Part shown: piece by piece, positions 1 through 12,485 of the stretch
How the letters are laid out: the number at the start of each line of letters is the position of its first letter
How positions within the stretch are numbered: the stretch's first letter is position 1
Source of the DNA: Moniliophthora roreri
Taxonomy: Eukaryota; Basidiomycota; Agaricomycetes; Agaricales; Marasmiaceae
Reading direction: 5' to 3'
Assembly: GCA_001466705.2 (NCBI GenBank)
Contig: LATX02000249.1
Span: forward strand, 62,001 to 126,000
Length of the DNA stretch: 64,000 nucleotides
The notes under the pieces: model-generated
What the model was told of the DNA's origin: nothing
Seen by the model: the letters and a program-made list of their open reading frames with translations, nothing else
The model's database searches: none
Translations under genes and position numbers: made by a program

Positions 1-2636
1 GGGTTGAGTGTTGACACTGGCAGTGAGCAAATGGTTTGACACATACGTACTTGTAAATTTTAAACTGATCTTCTGTGAAATTTGTATGAAAAAAAATCAA
101 AATTCTGTATGGACAAAACCTGTATATATGCAATCAAATACACTCTATTATACATTTTTCAAGGCAAAAAGTGTAGGTACTATATGATTTATGTTGAAAG
201 CCTTTTTCAGTAATATTGTTCCCAGTATATTAGCATTCTATGGCTGACTATCATTGGATATAGTATACATATTACAGATACTAAGTTGTTCATCCTCCTA
301 CCTATTCAACAAAATTACAATTTACTAGAAGTACTTACCCTCAAGGTGAGATAAATTACTGCCTTCAGTGGCCTTTGCTGCTTCTTCCTGTCTTCTTCTG
401 TGTGCTAGGTGTTTGAGGATGTGAAGACATGGGTGCATTGACAAAAGTGACATAAGACACAGAAGACTGCCATGTATAATCATCCCCAGCAAACCTTTAG
501 AATGTTCTGACAGAATCCTTCCTTTTCTGTAAAAGCTCCCATGGCTCAATGTGTGACAGTGACAGTGACTTAATGGTGACAGAATGTCTGAGTCTCAGTC
601 AATTTTTTTCTTGCTTTGAACGTTCTGCCAGCAGCATGAAGATGCAGATGTAAGTACAATAAGGCATGGCAGATGATGCTGGGATTGCCAATAGTGAGGA
701 CACCCATCTCAACTGATCAAAACACTCACTTACAAGTTACCTCTCAGCCAGTCACATCTGAAATCATGGTTCTAACTGCTCATTCAACCACTTGACTACT
801 CTGGAACCCCTTCACACTATGGTCAGAGTCCTTCTCTCTGCCTACTTTACTCTCTGTCTTGACACTGGATCAGGCTCACTTGCAAGCTGTCCAAAATGGC
901 TCAAAAGATGTCTATCATTGTATTAGTGCACCTTCCCTCAGGAGGAAATCCTAATGTCCTAGAGTCACGATTCTAGCTTTACCTGCTTATAAACATGTTT
1001 ATGTATATGGCTCCCATAGTATTCTGAAGCACAAGGGTTTACCTAGAGTTTGTATGCTGCCTTTTCAGGCTCTCAAACTCAGTTGGTCACCACAACCCAG
1101 ACTCGAGCACATTGCATAGCCATACCTGTACTTGTAACACTGCTCACCAACTACCTCACCAACAATTTTCACAAAGCTACCAAACACACCTTCCTTACCC
1201 AAGCAACTTGAAGCCTTTAGCAATGGCAATGACAAAAGCATCACTTTCTAAGACAAGTTATTCATGCAGCTCAAACACTGATCTCTGGTATCAAAGACTA
1301 ATCCAGTTTATCAATCCAGAGCAAAGGAAGAGAGATGCATTCAAGCATAAGGTTCTTGTGAAGCAGTTATGTGCTGAGAGGCCAGTTAGAGAGGAAGAGA
1401 TAAGGAAGAGGGCTGAGGAGGTGCAAAGAGGGAGAAAGAGGTGGAGAAGATAGAACAGTTGAGCAGATCAGTTTTAGAAAAAGGAGGTAAGCATACCCAC
1501 ACAAGTTCATGCCATCGAATTGGAACCCAGCTGGTCCCAAATTGCACCAGAGAGCTACCATCTCAACCCCTCTTCACACACATATTATATATAACCCCCA
1601 GGCCCACATAATTTGCATTAGGACATCTTTCTCAGCTACAGACCTGAAAACATTACTGGCGCTAGTGTTCACCAAGCCAACTATGCAAGCCAATTCAATA
1701 ATGTATAATGATGTTCAATTGTTTGTTCTCTCACCTATTTGACCTAAATACCAGACCTTGAATTGGAAGTGGAGGACCAACAAGGAGGTGAATTGATAAG
1801 GAGATGAATTAATAGAGTGCTTTTGGAACTATAGTATCTCAGTTTGTTAAGAGAGATGATGAGGATAGGAAGATGTTGATTCATTGGGTAGTGTTTGTGC
1901 AGAGATGCTTGGAGAAGATAAGAGGAAAGTGGGGTGAAGCCCTGGGGTTGGTCTTGGTAGTGGCTGCTATTTATTGGGGCCTGCTCACCTTTTTTTATTT
2001 ATTCATTGGACAGCATTTATGCAGGGGTGTATAAGAGAGAAGTGGTTTGAGTTATTTTGAAGGTATCATGGTTGAGATTTAATTTAAATGCCATGACACA
2101 TTCCAAATTTTATCAATGTACACTCTTACTTCTATTATTGTTGCTCTCTATATATGTACTTGAATACCACTGCATGTTCCTGAATTATTGTGTTGGGAAT
2201 GGGTACTAGTGGAGTTTTTCTGTTAGACAGCTTGTGATTTGGAGGTCCTGATTGAAATCATTGAGTTGAGTTGTGCCCAGCTTTTCTGGTCAATTTCTCT
2301 CATAGTATGCAAAGAAGAGCATTTTTGAGGTCCTGACATATGCCAATTGCCTTTAACAGTGTTGTTGAGCCTCACCAGGTGACAATATCAGCTCTTATGC
2401 CCAACACCCTCCTCAGTGGAGTAGCACTACTGCTAGTGCTTGCCTGGCTTGTTATGCTTCCTTGGGAATGAAAAGGAGATAGTTATTTATAGTAGCACAG
2501 ATCTTTTTCTCATACCTCAAGCTTCAATGAGGAAGTCATCATTTTTTGATATTGTGGTGCTGCAATGACTCTCATCACAGTGGGTAGAACCCTCTGCACT
2601 CAAGTCAGGAAAGTGGTAAGGAAAGGGGTGATCTGG
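1..2636. other. AT-rich stretch without a recognisable gene
   Basis: The DNA is AT-rich and nearly CpG-free and I recognise no conserved protein on either strand. The longest open frame with protein-like content is at 1112-1453 (+), 113 residues, with a charged C-terminal segment rich in Arg, Glu and Lys; it matches nothing I know and has no convincing intron structure or neighbours. The stretch is most simply old, mutated transposon DNA. Confidence 0.5.
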
Positions 2637-2919
2637 TGAAGATGCTCAAAATGCCTATGCCTCTATTATGAAAACACAAGACCTATGGTGCCAAAATACC
2701 CCAAAAAAGGTGTTTAAGTTCTTGATTCTCAGTTTTGTTTTGCAAGTTGGTTCAGTATGGTTCACTGTTACTGCAATGTTAAGAATAATTCTCAGCATCT
2801 CACTCAGTAGTTCAGAGATGAATGCCTTCAAAACAAAAACAACTTCTCAGATTGAGATTTGTGTTTGTGTTTGTAAATATTTTCTTGAGTATGTGGTTTT
2901 ATTAATCCCTTTGAAAGCA
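2637..2919 (+). repeat. LTR-like direct repeat, copy 1
   Basis: This 283 bp stretch starts TGAAGATGCTC and ends AAAGCA, so it has TG...CA edges. It is repeated in the same orientation at 3660-3934 with clear but imperfect identity. An N follows at 2921, just past the repeat end, so the junction is not securely assembled. The TG...CA edges and length suggest an LTR; no flanking target duplication is visible. Confidence 0.55.
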
Positions 2920-3098
2920 ANATGTCGTTCATTTGTCACAACACAGTTTAGGATCTCCATGAGTGGTTCAATTGGGTTGCAGAGTTGGATCAAAGTGTTT
3001 CTGATCTGTGTAAAGAAGATCCAATATTTGTTACCAGTATCATCTCGATCGGCCATTTGCCAGAGTTCCATGCCACAAAATTCTGTATGGCATTCATC

Positions 3099-3573
3099 TC
3101 ACCAAGTACATTTATGACAAGCTTCTGAGCAAAAGGAAATTGGAGTGGAATGAGGGGCGAAGGAAGTCGATTGTGGAAACTTTGCATATAGGTCCAATGC
3201 TTCTAAAAAGTCAACAATAGCAGGTTGCTTCTTATAGTTGTGTCCGAGTTCTTGAGCTCTATAGCAAATATAATCCTTTTTGGTTTCTATTAGGTCAAGA
3301 ACTGTTTTTGCAAAGCAAGTTAATGCAAACAGTTTTGAATCAATAGATGGATTATTATTTAGAAGCTCAATCTGGAATTTCATTTCCTTGAGCATAGGAA
3401 TCATTGTTGGATCATACTGAGCCTTCAGAATCTGGGCCTGGATTTTGGCTTCTATAAATCGTGACCATCTCCTTTGGGCACAACTATGGTCAGATTTGTG
3501 AGGTTGTTTGTTCTTGAACCTATTAATAGGATTACAAGGAACTGTTGACTCTGAAGTTTCAGTTGGAATGACA
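3099..3573 (-). CDS. Unrecognised open frame between the two LTR-like repeats
   Basis: The minus strand is open for about 158 codons (first Met in the open frame at 3404; the frame extends upstream to about 3573 without Met). The product is basic at its N-terminal side (QRRWSRFIEAKI) and rich in Lys, Gln and Leu, with several Cys near the end (CSEACHKCTW). I do not recognise the family. Its position between direct repeats suggests part of a retroelement or a captured fragment. It is antisense to the apparent orientation of the LTR-like repeats. Confidence 0.3.
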
Positions 3574-3659
3574 TCTCATACCTGGTTAGGGTACTTGTGT
3601 TTCATAAGATGTTTTCCAGATGGAAGATTACTGAATATATGCTCAAATGATTCTGACGG

Positions 3660-3934
3660 TGAAGATGCTCAAAAACCTATGCCTCTACTATGAAAACATG
3701 AGGTCTGTGGTGCCAAAATACCCCTGAAAAGGTATATATAAGTTCTTGATTCTCAGTTTTGTTTGTGAGTTGGTTTGGCATGGTTCACTGTTACCACAAC
3801 GTTAAGAATAATTCCCAATGTCTTGCTCAGTAGTTCAGAGACAATTTCCCTTCAAAACAACTTCTCAGATTGAGATTGGTGTTTGTTCTGTATAATATTT
3901 ATGGGTTTATAGTTTTATTAATCACTTCAAAGCA
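3660..3934 (+). repeat. LTR-like direct repeat, copy 2, with possible primer-binding site
   Basis: This is the second copy of the 2637-2919 repeat, 275 bp with TG...CA edges. A TATA-like run (GGTATATATAAG) lies near its 5' part. Five bases beyond the end comes TGGTATCAATATTCG (3940-3954), which resembles the TGGTATCA start typical of initiator-Met tRNA primer-binding sites. That would make this copy a 5' LTR reading to the right, although no gag or pol follows. The element is decayed. Confidence 0.45.
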
Positions 3935-6024
3935 AATACTGGTATCAATATTCGACCAGAAACTGCCCAAAGAATAAACTTCTTCTAAGCAAGAACAAAG
4001 GTACCTCTTGTACCTGAATATAGCCCTCTTAGCTATGTTCTGCAACAATTCTCAAGAGGACAAATCTTCTAGACACTGCTAGCCTGAAACCCTCTCTGAT
4101 TCACATCAAAACACTAGACTATACTGATGCACATCAGCTACCCTCTTGGTAAACTGATACAATATTCTGCTTATCAGAAAACACGCCTCTTGCATTAAAA
4201 ACTAAGCTCTTCCTAGCTTTTATTTATATCTCTGGTTTGGGTTACAATCTCAGGTCTCAACTAGCCTGTGCCTCTTGCACAACTAAATAAGCTAGGGCCC
4301 GAAGTGGTTGAAAAATACTGATTGCCGGTAACTCTTCTACCTGAACAACAACATCATACACTCTGGTAATTGGTGGGCAGTATCTCTCCTGCTTTCCACC
4401 TACAAAACATGTCCCCTTATATACTCTACAACATAAATAATCTAATATATCTGTCACACATACAAATAAAACTGAGTCGGGTGCTAAATATTATACAAAC
4501 TGAGCTGTGTTTGGTAATTTCTCTGTCACAGTGTCCAATTGTAGTCAGGCTTCATAGCTATAATCTTTTTTATTCTTTTTCTATAATGATTGCGCAGTCT
4601 CCTGACACTAATCGTTTGCAATTTCCTCGATCAAACAGCTCTCCTTCCGACTCTGTTTGAAAATATTATACTTCCATGCTACTCCGCATGGTTCCTTCCT
4701 TCCCCATCTATTGTCATCTGCTCTGTGGACACGTAATATGCTTCCATTTCTCCTCTAAAGTGTACGTGTAAGCTTAGCCATGCTATCTTCTTGTCATACA
4801 GCTTTGTCTTCCGCTTTCCATGATACAGGCACCTTTTCGGTAACCGATCATCTATTTCATTCCTCTAATTTGATTATCGGTATCTCAAGTATCCCCTACT
4901 GATAATTTGTCATTCTCTGTTTCATATCCGTTTCTCAGTAATATTCTCATTGATGTATCATCAAAGGCTTTTATTCTTCCTTCAAGTCAGGTGTGGTTTG
5001 AAAATATTGTTAAAAATTAAAATATTCCCTTTGGTATGCTTTCAATAGAGAGGTGTGATGTGGTGTGTTTCCCTACAGGTTTTGGGATGCTCCTCTGTGT
5101 TCAGATTCGCTGTTTATTTTCATACTAGCAGTGGTTGGGTACCCTTGTATGGCCTACTGTCAACCATTACTCTGCTAATATTTTGTATCTTTCTCTACTA
5201 CTCACTTTGACTAGCTGCTCAGGGCTCACACTAGCCCTCAATTCCCTTGTATATGTCATTTTCAACCATAAAAGTGCAAAATATTCTCTATTTGCATGCA
5301 AAATAAAAGGTAAAAGTTATGCATATCAACGGACACTACATAGGAGGTGTTCTTTTAACATGGTTTTCTGATTGAGAAAACACTGAATCTTCTTGCAAAG
5401 AGAATTTTTATAAAACCATATATAAATTCTAAATTTAAATTATGTCCCCTCAACAAGAATATGCCTGGAGAATACTAAATTTTCAGTAGCAAAACATATA
5501 GAATTTTCAAATTCTGAGAATTAATAGATAATATAATATATTAGAATAATTTCCATACTGAGCAAACATTAAATTTTCTCTGGTTGAAAATGCTCAGAAA
5601 ATGCTGATAAGATAAGATAAAAATTCCATATTTTCTATTGTGGGAAAGTCAGAGAAAACACTAGGAAAACACTAGGAAAATAGTAGGAAAATCATGTGAA
5701 AACACATAGTTTTCATATAGTTTTCCTTTTGTATTTAACATGTTTCCTTTGATATAAAATTCAAAATCTTATATTTGTTTTTTAAATGTTTTCTCACTAT
5801 TCTATAAGGCAGAAAATTTAGTATATTTGTAATCAGAAAATTAAAGGATAATTCTATAATTTCATTATTATAAAATAATCAAAAAACACAGACTCTTCTG
5901 GAAATTAAAATCCAAAGTATGCTTGCTGTTTTCAATATGTGATGATAACTTGAAACTAATAGAATTTTCTGAGTGTTGTCTGGAAGCAAATATATAGCAG
6001 TATTCTGAGTGTATTTCCTTTGTA
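3935..6024. other. AT-rich stretch, no convincing gene
   Basis: No intact gene is visible. A minus-strand frame at 4257-4457 (66 residues, including RYCPPITRVYDVVVQVEELP) has protein-like composition and could be an exon remnant, but I do not know the family. Around 5640-5700 there are short imperfect repeats of the type GAAAACACTAG. The rest is low-complexity AT-rich DNA with almost no CpG. Confidence 0.4.
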
Positions 6025-7385
6025 TTAATAGCATAAAAAGAACACCTTGTACATAGTGGGAAAAATATCTTCTATATTTATTTCCTTCTGGGTAATTGGA
6101 GGGGTTTTAGGAGGAATTTTATCCATTTGGACAATTTCAAAGGTTTGGCCAACTTGAAAATCTCCATGGAGAAAAGCATATGCCTTCTCATCAATAGGAA
6201 GGCATACTAGTACTGCCTTTTGGAGAATTTTCTGTTTAGCAAAGGAATGAGAATGCATCTTGTAGCACTGTTTGCAAATATACCAGGTTTTGTGATTTCA
6301 TCCAGTAATAAAGATACCATAAATGGTCTTGTCTGGACTGGTGCAGAAATGATTGACACATTTGACCAGAACTTTGCCATCATTGGAAGATTTTTCCTTT
6401 TTTAGAGATTGAGGTTCTTCCTTTTGAGGCAAATCTGTAATTTCAGCTATCATGACTAAGATTGCTCCATTAGGCTTTTTCCCTTTTCCTTTCTTGTTTG
6501 ACTTCTTCTTGTTATTCTTCTTCCCATTAGATTTTTGTTGACTTTGTTGGGGTTGTGCAGGCTGTTTGCCTTTGTTTCCTTGGTTCCCAGAGTTCTGGTT
6601 TTGATTATTACCAGGGTTTGGATTAGGGTTGCATGGATGGAACTTTTTCTGTCTATTCCAATTCAGGCTCTTCCCAGTGTAACGTTGAACACTAGAGATC
6701 TGAGTGGCATAAGTGGTGACCCCATCCATGTGTCGTCTATTATATTCCTGTTTAATGAAAGGAAGGATATTGTCGAAAGTAAGATTCTTCCCTTTGTTGG
6801 AGACAAACATCTGGGTGCAACACATTGTCTGATGAGATTGGCACTATGATCAGGATTTTGGCCTTCAGCAGTGCATGCCATTACAAGACCTTGAAAGAAG
6901 GTAAATACTTCCAGGAGACTAGGTACATTGTATTCAGCTTTCAAAGTGTCCCATGTTTCTTTAGCAGTAGTTTTGATAATCCACTGCAAAGTAGGACTCA
7001 ATTTAAGTTGAAAGAGGCCAAGAGCTTGAGCATTAGATGATTTCCATTCTTTGATGAGTTTCAGATCAGGTGCAATGGCAGTATCTCCAGTGCCGACAGT
7101 CTGAGGCATTGTATTAGTAAGGGCATATGCTGCTTTAGCTAAATTAAAGTATGCCAAGACCTTGCGCTTCCATTCTCTGAAATCGTCACCATTAAAGATT
7201 GGAATAATAGATAATCCTGATGTATTGCCAATAGAAGAATCATATACAGAAACCGGTTCAAGTATTTCCAAAGGATGGTAACTATAAACCAGAATGCCAA
7301 CACCATTCTCTGAGTTTCGAATTCGGACAGTGTTGTCAGCAAGAGAGACTTGGGGGATAGGACATTGTTGGTTGGAGTTAGACAT
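6025..7385 (-). pseudogene. Copia-type retrotransposon gag, frameshifted, no pol
   Basis: The minus strand encodes a Gag-like protein of Ty1/Copia elements. The frame from 7385 carries the gag core (FNGDDFREWKRKVLAYFNL, then WKSSNAQALGLFQLKLSPTLQ and AKETWDTLKAEY), typical of the UBN2/gag family that packages retrotransposon RNA. Near 6825 the reading moves to another frame (6298-6825), which holds the Asn/Gln/Lys-rich nucleic-acid-binding tail. A third short frame (6025-6258) may be a leftover of the following protease region. No integrase or reverse transcriptase follows, so the element is truncated as well as frameshifted. Its upstream side is the tandem repeat at 7490-9356. Confidence 0.8.
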
Positions 7386-7489
7386 TGTTATCGATAAAAG
7401 GCTATAGAAAAGGAGGGTGTAAGTGCTGGTTTGACTTTTAGGTAAATGGAGCCTTTATCGACAAGAATGCTAATGAATCCTCATACGTT

Positions 7490-8423
7490 TGGTCAATGGT
7501 GTTTCCTTCATGACATCCAGTCTCATCACCTGGACTGACATGGCTGTTAACAGTATATACAATATCTGATTGCAATAGAAAGTCTAAATAAGGTTTGATT
7601 TTAAGGATCCTGATCTGCCAGATCCATCAAATCCTTAAGAAGATGTTTAAGGGACTTATAGGCAATCAGGGGGCATTATTTATGAAAATGATATGTAATT
7701 ATATAAATGACCCCTTCCACAGATGAAGGCTTTAGCACAAGGCTGTTCTATCTAGGTGCCAGAACCCAGTTGTGAGACCCTCCAGCTCACTGGGATGACT
7801 ACTGGTTTATTGCTAAATGAGCTAACCCATGTTCCAATTAAGGAAATAAGGCTAACAGTTGGTTCTGCCTGTAATCTGGGTAATTCTGAATACAGGGGAA
7901 TGAATTTTGTATATATGTTAGAAGCCACTTTACTAGGCTTAAAGTCTACTAAGAAGGAAAAAGAAACTTGACCATTCCTCCAAGCAAATCAAAGACCATC
8001 TAGAACCTGTGATTATGGTCTAATGCCAGTTAAGGCGTTGACTACACAGGTACCTCTTGCAAGATCTCAGGTTACAAGCACTTGACAAGAGTAATGGTCC
8101 CATCCATCATTGACCAATGTGAATGAGGGTCCATTAACATGTTTGTCGATGCAGGGCCCATAACCTGTTGAGACAGAACAGAGACATAAAGCGCAGTGGA
8201 GTGTGCTCAACTCACATTTGTACAAGAGCTTGCTAGAACCTTGAGGGTTGTAGAGGTGCAATGTGCAGAGTAGTCAATGTAAATTGAACTGAGGAATGTA
8301 GTTACATACATGCTTGCTTTTATACTACTCTAAAAGATAAGTTCCATGGATAAACAGTGAAACCTAGTAAGCTATAAATGTAAGCTACTGAATACTTGTG
8401 AGACAAAGTATCCAAGAATAATG
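7490..8423. repeat. ~930 bp tandem direct repeat, copy 1 (CpG-poorer)
   Basis: This copy is repeated head-to-tail at 8425-9356. It lies directly upstream of the minus-strand Copia gag, so the pair may derive from the 5' LTR or leader of that element. Compared with copy 2 it has lost roughly a dozen CpG sites to TpG or CpA in its left half. Open frames inside (7756-7971 plus, 8067-8261 minus) occur in both copies but resemble nothing known. An N at 8424 marks the junction. Confidence 0.85.
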
Positions 8424-8424
8424 N

Positions 8425-9356
8425 GGTCAACGGTGTTTCCTTCATGTCATCCGGTCTCATCACCCAGACTGACGTAGCTGTAAACAGTATTTACAAGATC
8501 TGATTGCATATGAAAGTCTAAATAAGGTTTGATTTTAAGGATCCTGATCCGCCAGATCCATCAAATCCTTAAGAAGACGTTTAAGGGACTTATAGGCAAT
8601 CAGGGGGACTATTTATGAAAAAGATACGTAATTATATAAACGACCCCTTCCATAGATGAAGGCTTTAGCACAAGGCCGTTCTATCTAGGTGCCAGAACCC
8701 AGTTGTGAGACCCTCCAGCTCACTGGGATGACTACCGGTTTATTGCTAAATGAGCTAACCCATGTTCCAGTTAAGGAAATAAGGCCAACAGTTGGTTCTG
8801 CCTGTAATCCGGGTAATTCTGAATACAGGGGAATGAATTTTGTATATATGTTAGAAGCCACTTTACTAGGCTTAAAGTCTACTAAGAAGGAAAAAGAAAC
8901 TTGACCATTCCTCCAAGCAAATCAAAGACCATCTAGAACCTGTGATTATGGTCTAATGCCAGTTAAGGCGTCGACTACACAGGTACCTCTTGCAAGATCT
9001 CGGGTTACGAGCACTTGACAAGAGTAATGGTCCCATCCATCATTGACCAATGTGAATGAGGGTCCATTAACATGTTTGTCGATGCAGGGCCCATAACCTG
9101 TTGAGACAGAACAGAGACATAAAGCGCAGTGGAGTGTGCTCAACTCACATTTGTACAAGAGCTTGCTAGAACCTTGAGGGTTGTAGAGGTGCAATGTGCA
9201 GAGTAGTCAATGTAAATTGAACTGAGGAATGTAGTTACATACATGCTTGCTTTTATACTACTCTAAAAGATAAGTTCCATGGATAAACAGTGAAACCTAG
9301 TAAGCTATAAATGTAAGCTACTGAATACTTGTGAGACAAAGTATCCAAGAATAATG
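8425..9356. repeat. ~930 bp tandem direct repeat, copy 2 (keeps CpGs)
   Basis: This is the second unit of the tandem duplication, ending near ...GAATAATGTG. It keeps CpGs at positions where copy 1 has TG or CA, for example ACGG, CCGG, GACG, CCGC and ACCGG. The right-hand ~350 bp of the two copies are nearly identical, so divergence is concentrated on the left half. The right end is followed by TGTCTTGGAGAGACACA, a short palindrome that could be the edge of an LTR. Confidence 0.85.
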
Positions 9357-9672
9357 TGTCTTGGAGAGACACAATACAATTGTCTGACAGTAGAAGAAGC
9401 TATACATGTGTTCTACATGAGTTCTACTGTATTGTACATGAGGCTACAATACTCCTACTGGATGAGAGAGCACTCTTATGACTATAGTGCAAGCTCTGGA
9501 GAAGCTCAGGAACATACTTTGTAAGTTCCATAGTTAATCACAGATGCAAGTAATACAATAACTAATCTATCTAGTTTAGTATAGTACAGGTACAGTGCTT
9601 CAACAGATGTCATTGTGTCTCCCATCATATGCAGGACAGATTACTCCCGAAGTTGATGGAATGACATAAGTA

Positions 9673-10531
9673 TAGGGGTGCCAACAGCTCGGCTCGAGCC
9701 GTGGCTTGAGCCAGACCAGAGCTGAGCCAGTATGAACTGCTCTGCTTAATGGCTCTAGCTGAGCTGTTTAGACAAGTTGCTCCAAGTTGCTTCAGGCAGC
9801 TAAGCCACCAGCTTAGCTGGTTACTTTTTAGAGGGCCCAAAGTATGATTTTGTACTGTCTCAACCTCAGAAAAAAACAAAAATCTGGAGTGGGATGGACC
9901 AGTAAGGGCTGGGGGTACTATATAGTTACACAGCCACCCATTTGGTGGCTTTGGTAACTGCCATACTGCACACAACAACCACGATGATGACCTTGACAGC
10001 ATAAAAAGTCCATTTCTGGTGACCAACACTCTTTCCTGACATTGTACATTCCTTTGCCATCATTTATCAGTGACATGCTTATAATTCTATGCTTTAGTTG
10101 TTCTCTAATCCAGTTTTCAAGATGTCGACAGCTATTTGGATTGGGCAAAGGGTCAAAAGTATGCCATATAACTTCTTTTCCTTATTATTGGTCCTTATTT
10201 TCATTTCATCTAGACCAGTGAGGTCAAGAACATTATCTGATTGAGCTGTTTGCAATTCTCCTACTCCAAACCCTGATCCTTTGTGTCCCACAGCCCTCTA
10301 GTCAACTAAGATCAACTATCATTGTAAACTATATACAAAGAGAATGAACCCTTTGCATTCCTCAGCCACTTAGAATATCCATACAATCTCATTTCCTTAC
10401 ATTGCCAAAACTCCACTTGAGCTATTGGCTTAGCTACTTGGAACAGCTCAAGCTGTTGAGCTGTTTGGGCAAACAGCTCACCGAGCCGATAGCACCAGAG
10501 CCAAGCCTGAGCTGAGCTGTTGGCACCTCTA
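9673..10531. mobile_element. 859 bp hAT-type non-autonomous element with perfect 8 bp TSD
   Basis: The element begins TAGGGGTGCCAACAGCTC and ends with the inverted version GAGCTGTTGGCACCTCTA. It is flanked by identical 8 bp direct repeats CATAAGTA at 9665-9672 and 10532-10539. An 8 bp target duplication with TAGGGGTG-like termini is characteristic of hAT transposons. Subterminal DNA is full of AGCTC/GAGCC motifs in both orientations. No transposase frame is visible inside, so it would move only with help; the 6.7 kb element at 12486-19226 has nearly the same termini and is the obvious candidate source. Confidence 0.85.
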
Positions 10532-10539
10532 CATAAGTA

Positions 10540-11184
10540 TGAGAACCAGATCATCCTGCTGTCTTTTTCGCTGTCCCAAATTGGAAAGCATTTCTGATAA
10601 ATGCACTTTAACGTCAGAGAAGAATCATTTGTGGAATGTCAGAACAAATGACAACACCTGCCTTGCTTCCTTCCCCTTGTGCTACAGCAATAGGCTAATA
10701 GCGAGACCCATGATATCTCAAAATTTACTCATCTTCTTTACTCCTAACAACTGACGACTCATGATGATAAACTTACGACTGACAATGCCAACAAACTTAC
10801 TCACCTTGCTCTCCACCCCCTTACACACTTGCCTATGCCTTTGCTGCTCCACTTTCTATCCCTTCTCATTCCCAGAATCATTTCTTACACTTGATTGTAT
10901 GAGACAGTTTAGGTCATCAGCTACTGCATTACCAAAAAGAATAAGCTTGACTTCTACCTCAAAGGTGGAGTAATATATTGTTGTTTGCCTCCTCTTTTCA
11001 CATATACCTATGAGCTTTGGAACCCATAACTTTGTCACAGAGATGCTTGCTTCACTCACATATCTACTCAGTCACAGATTCCACAGCTTGTTAGGGGTGC
11101 AGCCCCCAATCCCCTGCTGTTGGCACTAGTGTGCCTCCAGCTTTTTTGAAAATTCAGTAGTATTATTTAATATCTCTAATTAAT
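10540..11184. other. Intergenic stretch, possible Helitron 3' hairpin
   Basis: No gene is recognisable. Near 11094-11106 the sequence GGGGTGCAGCCCC can form a small GC-rich hairpin beside the C-terminal end of the Helitron helicase remnant. Helitrons carry such a hairpin shortly before their 3' terminus, so this could be the element end, but a proper CTRR terminus is not evident. The rest is AT-rich. Confidence 0.3.
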
Positions 11185-12485
11185 CTACAAAAGATTCTGT
11201 AGTACTTCTGGATATACAATATTTACAGTACTTGTCCCTTCATTTGAAGAGAATAAAACATGAATATTTCCAGGTGATGTACATCTTGATAATGCAACAT
11301 ACAATTGCTCACAAGAGAACACAGGAGTATGCAGATCAATGCCAACAACCTTGACAGATTGTCCCTGGGACTTGTTAATTGTCATTGCAAATGCCAGTCA
11401 GAGGGGAAACTGGGTGCATTCAAGCTGGACTTGAATTGTAGCATCAGATGGTTGGATTGCCAACCTTGGAATAAAAGCATGAGCTCCAACATTTTTTCCA
11501 CTCATTATTCAACATTCAACAGCATGGCTAAGAAGCTGTGTTACCACTAATCTTATACCATTGCAAAGACCCATGCTTTGGTTTAAGTTCCACAAAAGAA
11601 TAACTGGGCAGCCAACTTTGAGCTTTAATTTATGCAGAGGCAAACCACCTTAATGAAATAATATTGATACTTGTAATTGGCCAGGGGCATTCTGCATATT
11701 TGGCAGCATAGGGTACATTGTTTGGAGGCAAGGCAACAGATACATGACTGGGGGATATGGGGAGGGCATGCTGGGTCTCATTATGGGATTGGAAGTCTGA
11801 CTTGCTGGATTTGGTAGTGGCATCCATACTGGACTATACATAGGTGTGTGCCCATTGACAGCCATCTGACTAGGTACTGTAGAAGCCAATAAAAGCAATA
11901 TAGACTCTCACCAGCACAGATTGAATGTAAAAATTCAATAGGATAAAGTATCTGTGGATCTTTTTCTACAACTTCATCAGCAGATAGATACACTTTCTCC
12001 TCACCTGGAAAGTGGTTCAGAAGATATGAATTGATGTCATCCACATTATCATTATGGCATGATAACAAAATCTGCTCTTGAAAGAAATGATCTGGATAGG
12101 TAACATTTCCAATATTGGGATAGATGAAGTTGGAAAGATCCTGGATAGATGTGACTTTCATACTCTCTGGAAGAGTAACTAAAGAGTCATCTCCTAAATC
12201 AATCCCTTCACCAATCTTTGGAAGCCATTCTGCAAAAGCTTCATTTCCTGCTGTTAACCACATATTTTGATAGAGTTTGAGGACTTCAATAGAGTTCCAG
12301 AGGATAGATCTTTGGAGACAGCAACCAACAATTGCCTCTCATGATCCTTAAACTACCACTGGAAGTGTTTGACAGAAGTCTCCACTAAAGACTGTAGTGA
12401 TTCCACCAAAGTTTTTATTATTTTTTAACAGATCCTTCAATGTATAGTTGACTGCCTCAATACAGTGTTGATGCTGCATTGGAAC
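11185..12485 (-). pseudogene. Helitron Pif1-like helicase C-terminal half, broken
   Basis: Read on the minus strand from 12485, the fragment contains MQHQHCIEAVNYTL, then FGGITTVFSGDFCQTLPVV, the helicase motif following the Walker B region in Helitron Rep-helicases. The frame 12263-11781 continues with WLPKIGEGIDLGDD and YPNIGNV, also typical of Helitron helicases. The last frame, 11385-11185, holds motif [20 protein letters not shown] and YVALSRC. Frames are interrupted by stops and shifts in 11.4-11.8 kb and near 12.3 kb. The N-terminal half, with Rep and Walker A, is missing; the fragment stops exactly where the large hAT element begins, so that insertion may have cut the gene. Confidence 0.85.

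Noticed and set aside
9625..10029. 134-residue minus-strand frame in the small hAT element
   Set aside because: It extends across the element's left end into flanking DNA and follows GAGCT-rich subterminal repeats, so it is a chance frame.
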